Assembly (NCBI GenBank): GCA_964388455.1
Contig: CAYMAN010000001.1
Span: 62,001-126,000 of the forward strand
Direction: 5' to 3'
DNA from: JBBRWO01 sp964388455
GTDB taxonomy: Bacteria; Actinomycetota; Coriobacteriia; Anaerosomatales; JAAXUF01
Length of the DNA: 64,000 bases
A model generated the notes under the pieces. That model was not told the origin of the DNA. It searched no databases and saw nothing but the letters and a program-made list of their open reading frames with translations. Both the position numbers and the translations under genes were made by a program. This document shows, one piece after another, positions 59,966 to 64,000 of the stretch. Within the stretch, counting starts at the first letter, position 1; every line of letters begins with the position of its first letter.

Positions 59966-60910
59966 TCAGCGGCGCGGCTCCAGCGCGAACTCGACCAGCA
60001 TGCGGCAGAGCTCCGGGAACTCGATACCTGCGGCGCGCGCAGCGTCCGGCACCAGCGACGTCGACGTCATGCCGGGGATCGTGTTGACCTCCAGCAGCCA
60101 GACGGTCCCGTCCTCGGCGACGATGGTGTCGGCGCGCGAGAGACCACGACAGCCGAGTGTTTTGTGCGCGGCGACCGAGAGGCGCTGGCACTCCTCGGCG
60201 GCGGCGGCGCTCACGCGTGCGGGGATGATGTGGCGGCACATGCCGGGGACGTACTTGGAGTCGTAGTCGTAGAACTCGTTCTCGGGCACGATCTCGAGGG
60301 TCGGCAGCGCGGTGACATCGTCGTTGCCCAGAACCGCGACCGTGACCTCCGTACCGGCGACAAACCGCTCCACCAGGACTTGGCGGTCGAAGCCGAACGC
60401 CTTCTCGATCGCCTCGGACAGCTCCGACGGGTCGTGCACGATCGTCATCCCCACCGAGGAACCCTCGTTCGCCGGCTTCACGACCGTCTTCTCGCCGAGG
60501 GTCTCGACCAGCGCGTTGATGTCGTAGAGCGCGTGGCGCTGCAGCACCGCGTAGTCAGGCGTCGACAGTCCGGCCTCCGAGAAGAACCTCTTGCTCATGA
60601 CCTTGTCCATCGCAAGCGCACTGGCGAGCACGCCGGAGCCGACGTATGGCATCTCGAGCAACTCGCACAACCCCTGGACCGTGCCGTCCTCGCCAAACCG
60701 ACCGTGCAGCGCGATGAAGGCCACGTCTACGGCTGCGGCGCTGAGCTCAGCGATGAAATCGTCCTCACCGGTGTCGATCTCGACCACGTCGAAACCGGCG
60801 GTCCGCAGTGCGATGGCGGCTTGTGCACCGCTGTTGAGCGACACGGCCCTCTCGGCGGACCTGCCGCCTTTGAGAACCGCGACGCGAATGTCAGTGGAAT
60901 CGATGGTCAC
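59966..60910 (-). CDS. ddl: D-alanine-D-alanine ligase
   Basis: 314 aa ATP-grasp enzyme making the D-Ala-D-Ala end of peptidoglycan precursors. VAVLKGGRSAERAVSLNSG, ALHGRFGEDGTVQGLCELLEMPYVGSGVLASALAMDK, KPANEGSSVGM and EVNTIPGMTSTSLVP are diagnostic. GTG start at 60910 with GGAAGGA upstream. Overlap with no neighbour; converges on the small kinase gene. Whether it is a D-Ala-D-Lac type was not tested. Confidence 0.95.
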   Translation of the reverse strand: MTIDSTDIRVAVLKGGRSAERAVSLNSGAQAAIALRTAGFDVVEIDTGEDDFIAELSAAAVDVAFIALHGRFGEDGTVQGLCELLEMPYVGSGVLASALAMDKVMSKRFFSEAGLSTPDYAVLQRHALYDINALVETLGEKTVVKPANEGSSVGMTIVHDPSELSEAIEKAFGFDRQVLVERFVAGTEVTVAVLGNDDVTALPTLEIVPENEFYDYDSKYVPGMCRHIIPARVSAAAAEECQRLSVAAHKTLGCRGLSRADTIVAEDGTVWLLEVNTIPGMTSTSLVPDAARAAGIEFPELCRMLVEFALEPRR

Positions 60911-60928
60911 GATGAACGGTCCTTCCGA

Positions 60929-61588
60929 TCAGAGCAGTCGGCCCAGACGCAGATAGTCGATGGTCACGAGTGACGTCCACCAGATGACAGCACCGCCCAG
61001 CGTGACGAGCGCGCCCTTCATGAGCGCGGAAGTCAGCAGCCCCTCGCGTTCCTGCGCCGAGCGGTTCGAGCGAGTGGCGAGCCACACGGCAAGAATAAGC
61101 ATCGGTCCCATTGCGGTCATCAGCAGTCCGCCGAGAATCGTCAGAACGTAGGCCGTGGATTCGTACACGACCTGGTCAGCAGGCAGCTGGAGCAGCTGCC
61201 ACACAGCCGCGACGGCAAGAACCAGCCACGCACCGAGGTACACCATGAACGGCAACCATGGCACTTGACCGGCGATGGCAGACGACGGCTCCTGCGTCCC
61301 CGCTGCGGTCGCCGTCACCGGTGCGACGATGTCGTCGAACGAGTCGGAGTTCGTCGCCGCTTCCGTGCTGGCGTCGCTGTCTACGGCCGGCTCATCGTCC
61401 ACGGCGTTCTCGGCGGCGGTCTCGGCGGTCTCTTCTGAAGCGCCTTCCGTCGCGAGCGACTGCGATATCTCGTCAAGCTCAGATGGCGCGTCTGTCATCG
61501 ACACGACCGATTCCTCGGCTGTCGACTCTTGCGGCGTTTCGTCCTCGACATCCGAAGACTGCGGCACGAACTCGTCGGTCTCCCCCAT
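60929..61588 (-). CDS. Acidic membrane protein, 219 aa, unknown function
   Basis: The first ~105 residues are strongly acidic and disordered (repeated Ser/Glu/Ala/Asp). Then two predicted helices (WLPFMVYLGAWLVLAVAAVWQLL; AYVLTILGGLLMTAMGPMLILAVWLA) and a third near the C terminus (ALMKGALVTLGGAVIWWTSLVTIDYLRLG). No family recognised. Start ATG at 61588 with GAGGAGG. A perfect 19-base palindrome lies just upstream of the ribosome-binding site. It precedes ddl on the same strand by 18 bases. Confidence 0.6.
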   Translation of the reverse strand: MGETDEFVPQSSDVEDETPQESTAEESVVSMTDAPSELDEISQSLATEGASEETAETAAENAVDDEPAVDSDASTEAATNSDSFDDIVAPVTATAAGTQEPSSAIAGQVPWLPFMVYLGAWLVLAVAAVWQLLQLPADQVVYESTAYVLTILGGLLMTAMGPMLILAVWLATRSNRSAQEREGLLTSALMKGALVTLGGAVIWWTSLVTIDYLRLGRLL

Positions 61589-61600
61589 GCATCCTCCTCA

Positions 61601-61619
61601 TAGACTCTCAGAGAGTCTA
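61601..61619. promoter_or_regulatory. Perfect 19-base palindrome TAGACTCTC-A-GAGAGTCTA
   Basis: Nine-base arms about a central A, ending 12 bases before the start codon at 61588. Position and symmetry suit a repressor operator controlling the membrane protein/ddl unit; as RNA it would be a small leader hairpin. The remaining part of the gap to 61846 shows no gene or other clear element. Confidence 0.5.
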
Positions 61620-61846
61620 CGCACCCGAGCGAAACAGCTCAACAGCGGGTAGCAAATTGTTGAAACGTGGCATGTAGTGAGTACGGAGGTTTCGTGAAGT
61701 CCTCACCGCTCACCTGTCACGCACGGCATGATGCGGAAAAGAGCTAACCGCGAGGTCGAACGAGTCTTGCCTTGCGCACACAACACTATCGCCGAGCCCA
61801 CAAGAATACGAGTATACGCTCGGCCATCGTCAGCGAAGGAGCGCCC

Positions 61847-63133
61847 ATGTCCGAAGATACGCCCCTCCAACCCGAGAGTCTGCCGCAGGAGCCTACCTCA
61901 CAGGAGATCCCCGTCCCCGAATCCACCTCGGAAGCCACCTCGAACGCAGCGCCCGCGCGCAGCGGAATCGGCCTGGCCGTCACTCTCGCGATCGTGATCT
62001 CCTTTGTCGTCGGTACTGCCACCGGAGTCGCCGGAGGCGTTATCGGGGCCAGATTCGCCTCAGATGGGACGGGTGGCATCGCGGCTCGCACGGTGACCGT
62101 GGTCCCTTCGAAAACCACCGAACCCGTAGTGGCCGCCAGCGCCGTTGCGGTGCCCAGTGTCGTCAACATCGACGTCACCCAGAAACGCGGCTCAAGCGAC
62201 AAGAAGCTGCCCGGCACCCACCCCGACGTCCCTCTGCAAGGTAGCGGCTCAGGTGTCGCGTACAAACGCGCTCCCGACCGCGGCACCTACATCCTCACCA
62301 ACAATCACGTGGTGGAGAATGCGCAGAGCATCGTTGTCCGAGACACCTCCGGCAACAAGTACACCGCCACCCTCGTGGGAACGGACGCCGACAGTGACCT
62401 TGCCGTCGTGAGCATCGACGCCGAGCTGCCAGTGATCCCTCTGGGCGACTCGAGCAAGCTCGTCGTTGGCCAGACGGTGGTCGCGATCGGTTCGCCGTTC
62501 GGCCTTGAGCACACGGTGACGTCCGGCGTCGTCTCGGCATTGGGCAGGTCGCTTCCCGACTTCACCGCCGACAGCAACGGTAGCTACCCGCTGGTCGACG
62601 TCATTCAGACCGACGCGGCGATCAACCCCGGCAACTCCGGCGGCGCACTTGTCGACCGCAACGGCAGGCTCATCGGCATCAATACGGCGATCTACTCGGA
62701 GTCCGGAGCCAGCGGCGGCATCGGCTTCGCCATTCCGCAGTCCGCCGCGACCCGTGTCGCCGAGACCCTCATCGCAGGAAAGAAGGTAGGGCACCCGTTC
62801 CTCGGAGTCGTCGGCCTGACCATCACGCCCGAGGTGCAGAAGGCGCGCGGGCTGACCGTCACGCAGGGCGCACTCGTCGAGGAGATCACCAAGGGCACCG
62901 GCGCAGCCAAGGCGGGCCTCAGGCGAGGCGACGTCGTGACCGGCCTCGATTCCGAGCCGATCCGTTCGATGGACGACCTCATTTTGCAGGTGCGACGTCG
63001 AGCCGTTGGTGACAAGGTCACCATCACCATCATCCGTGACGGCAAGGAGCAGAAGGTCCGTATGACGGTCGGCGACCGTCCCGCCAACCTTGATATCAGC
63101 GCTGACAGCTCGGAAACGACACCGGGCAAGTAG
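61847..63133 (+). CDS. Membrane-anchored HtrA/DegP-type serine protease with PDZ domain
   Basis: 428 aa from the ATG at 61847 (GAAGGAGC upstream). A disordered cytoplasmic N terminus and one helix (GLAVTLAIVISFVVGTATGVAGGVI) precede the trypsin-like domain with NNHVVENA (His), DSDLAVVSID (Asp) and NPGNSGGALVD (Ser). One PDZ domain (ALVEEITKGTGAAKAGLRRGDVVTGLDSEPIRSMDDL) ends the chain. Degrades or chaperones misfolded proteins outside the membrane. Typical actinobacterial topology. Confidence 0.95.
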   Translation: MSEDTPLQPESLPQEPTSQEIPVPESTSEATSNAAPARSGIGLAVTLAIVISFVVGTATGVAGGVIGARFASDGTGGIAARTVTVVPSKTTEPVVAASAVAVPSVVNIDVTQKRGSSDKKLPGTHPDVPLQGSGSGVAYKRAPDRGTYILTNNHVVENAQSIVVRDTSGNKYTATLVGTDADSDLAVVSIDAELPVIPLGDSSKLVVGQTVVAIGSPFGLEHTVTSGVVSALGRSLPDFTADSNGSYPLVDVIQTDAAINPGNSGGALVDRNGRLIGINTAIYSESGASGGIGFAIPQSAATRVAETLIAGKKVGHPFLGVVGLTITPEVQKARGLTVTQGALVEEITKGTGAAKAGLRRGDVVTGLDSEPIRSMDDLILQVRRRAVGDKVTITIIRDGKEQKVRMTVGDRPANLDISADSSETTPGK

Positions 63134-63167
63134 CGGCGCACCAGGCGACGCCGACACGGTCCATATC

Positions 63168-63210
63168 GCGACCCCGCCCACTCCGCGAATACCGGGGTGA
63201 GCGGGGTCGC
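63168..63210 (+). terminator. Terminator-like hairpin after the HtrA gene
   Basis: Left arm 63168-63185 and right arm 63193-63210 match at 16 of 18 positions around a seven-base loop. No U-tract. It stands between the protease and the rubrerythrin gene. Confidence 0.6.
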
Positions 63211-63269
63211 CTAGGATGGGTACACTGATTTCCCGCGCGTGAACCACCGCTCTCCTGAAAGGAGCCCCC

Positions 63270-63782
63270 ATGATCGAGTTGTATCGCTGTAGCAGCTGTG
63301 GCTACCTCCACGTCGGCCCCGCGCCTGACGTCTGTCCTGTCTGTGGCGCCCCCAAGTCCGCGTTCACGCCGTTCGAGACGCTGCCGGAGCTGGCCGGGAC
63401 CAAGACACTCGAGAACCTCAAGGCCGCCTTCGTCGGCGAGTCGCAGGCCAACCGCCGCTACACCCTGTGGCGCCGCATCGCCGAGCTCGAGGGCGCACCG
63501 CAGTCCGCGCTCGATGCATTCGATCGCGCCGCGCGCGAAGAGACAGCGCACGCGCTCGGCCACCTCGCCTACATGGGCGGATTCGGTACGACCGCCGAGA
63601 ACCTGAAGGCTGCCGCCGCAGGCGAGGGCTACGAGACGCTCGAGATGTACCCGACCTTCGCCGAGCAGGCCGAGGCCGAGGGTCTCAACGAGATCGCACA
63701 GTACTTCCGCCGTGTCGGCCACTTCGAGAACTCGCACCAGGAAGAGTATCTCGCTGCGCTCGAGGAGCTCGAGAAGGCCTAG
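63270..63782 (+). CDS. Rubrerythrin with N-terminal rubredoxin-like domain
   Basis: 170 aa. Residues 1-35 carry YRCSSCGYLHVGPAPDVCPVCGAPKSAF (two CxxC of a rubredoxin-type iron site); the rest is a ferritin-like four-helix domain with ENLKAAFVGESQANRRYTLWRRIAELEG, EETAHALGHLAYMG and ENSHQEEYLAAL, giving a di-iron site. Peroxide reductase of anaerobes. The rubredoxin part lies at the N terminus, reverse of classical rubrerythrin. RBS AAGGAGC before the ATG at 63270. Confidence 0.92.
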   Translation: MIELYRCSSCGYLHVGPAPDVCPVCGAPKSAFTPFETLPELAGTKTLENLKAAFVGESQANRRYTLWRRIAELEGAPQSALDAFDRAAREETAHALGHLAYMGGFGTTAENLKAAAAGEGYETLEMYPTFAEQAEAEGLNEIAQYFRRVGHFENSHQEEYLAALEELEKA

Positions 63783-64000
63783 TGACAACAGCGAATGAAG
63801 CCGCCGGCATCAAGGCGTTCGATCGGGCAGGCCTGGCCGCACTCGTCGAGGAACTCGGCGAGAAGCGGTTCCGCGTCGCGCAGCTCGAACGCTGGCTCTA
63901 CGGCGTCGGAGTGACTTCATTCGCCGAGATGACGGACCTGTCGGCCGGCCTGCGAGAGCGACTCGCAGGCCGGTTGGCGCTCCCCTCTCTCCGCCTGGTG
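63782..64000 (+). CDS. rlmN: 23S rRNA (adenine2503-C2)-methyltransferase, 5' part
   Basis: 73 codons visible from a GTG that overlaps the rubrerythrin stop by one base. FDRAGLAALVEELGEKRFRVAQLERWLYGVGVTSFAEMTDLSAGLRERLAGRL is the N-terminal accessory domain of RlmN; the radical SAM core lies outside the window. Methylates A2503 and some tRNAs. Coupling with rubrerythrin may help protect its Fe-S cluster, but this is speculation. Confidence 0.88.
   Translation, partial: MTTANEAAGIKAFDRAGLAALVEELGEKRFRVAQLERWLYGVGVTSFAEMTDLSAGLRERLAGRLALPSLRLV

Noticed and set aside
1..64000. GCCGAGA word as a polar chromosome-segregation (KOPS-like) signal
   Set aside because: The two orientations occur in similar numbers over the window, so no strand polarity is seen here. 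A whole-replichore count could change this.
1..64000. CRISPR arrays, rRNA genes, prophage or integrative element boundaries
   Set aside because: No regularly spaced repeats, no rRNA segments, no integrase or phage structural genes; the only clear mobile element is the IS481 copy.

Overview
The window is a high-GC (about two-thirds G+C), densely packed bacterial chromosome segment. It most resembles an anaerobic Actinomycetota lineage of the Coriobacteriia/OPB41 kind. This placement is inferred from gene content and codon use, not from a marker alignment: corrinoid methyl transfer, a class-I-type hybrid-cluster protein, rubrerythrin, FeoAB, a Sec-decoding msrA, a paired WYL-regulator operon, and the small actinobacterial families DUF5679, DUF1461 and DUF2232.

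Layout. 1-10.5 kb (minus strand): corrinoid protein and MtaA/UroD-like methyltransferase, a selenoprotein MsrA, an archaeal-type ornithine cyclodeaminase homologue, a lone pilin, purE, a HemN-like radical SAM enzyme, purD, a membrane glycosyltransferase and purA. 10.7-18.9 kb (plus): a secreted DUF5648-type protein, then a seven-gene YbhGFSR-like export operon (two HlyD proteins, ATPase, two permeases, ATPase, TetR). 18.9-27.6 kb (mostly minus): a flavoprotein, a glutaredoxin-like protein, and the conserved replication/ribosome cluster rpsF-ssb-rpsR-DUF2232-rplI-dnaB, preceded by an M23 peptidase with a structured leader and a tRNA-Gly(CCC). 27.7-35.4 kb: DUF1461 and GGDEF genes, a CcsA-like gene pair, an M28 peptidase with a long acidic insertion, PsiE and a HAMP protein.

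35.4-39.7 kb is a nitrosative-stress locus: small c-type cytochrome, hcp, ferredoxin, YgbA-family protein and a divergent Crp/Fnr regulator with an FNR/HcpR-like palindrome between the divergent genes. 39.7-47.7 kb holds a histidine-kinase-like protein without its phospho-acceptor His plus a partner, a WYL-WYL (PafBC-like) operon, and an exonuclease-DinG helicase. 47.8-60 kb: sdaAB and sdaAA, the two halves of an iron-sulfur serine dehydratase, lie about 7 kb apart, separated by an IS481 element, an acetyltransferase, feoB/feoA and a P-type ATPase; a second Ca2+-type ATPase and a coupled small histidine kinase follow. The right end carries ddl, a membrane protein, an HtrA protease, rubrerythrin and the start of rlmN.

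The most notable points are: (i) MsrA is interrupted by an in-frame TGA exactly at the catalytic Cys codon, followed by a SECIS-like hairpin; (ii) the 7-mer GCCGAGA/TCTCGGC occurs about 95 times by eye, in all reading frames and at the cost of rare Arg codons; (iii) the IS481 transposase and the neighbouring acetyltransferase each end on one copy of the same duplicated target-site stop codon; (iv) the M23 peptidase mRNA can hide its ribosome-binding site in a hairpin that an upstream segment could open.
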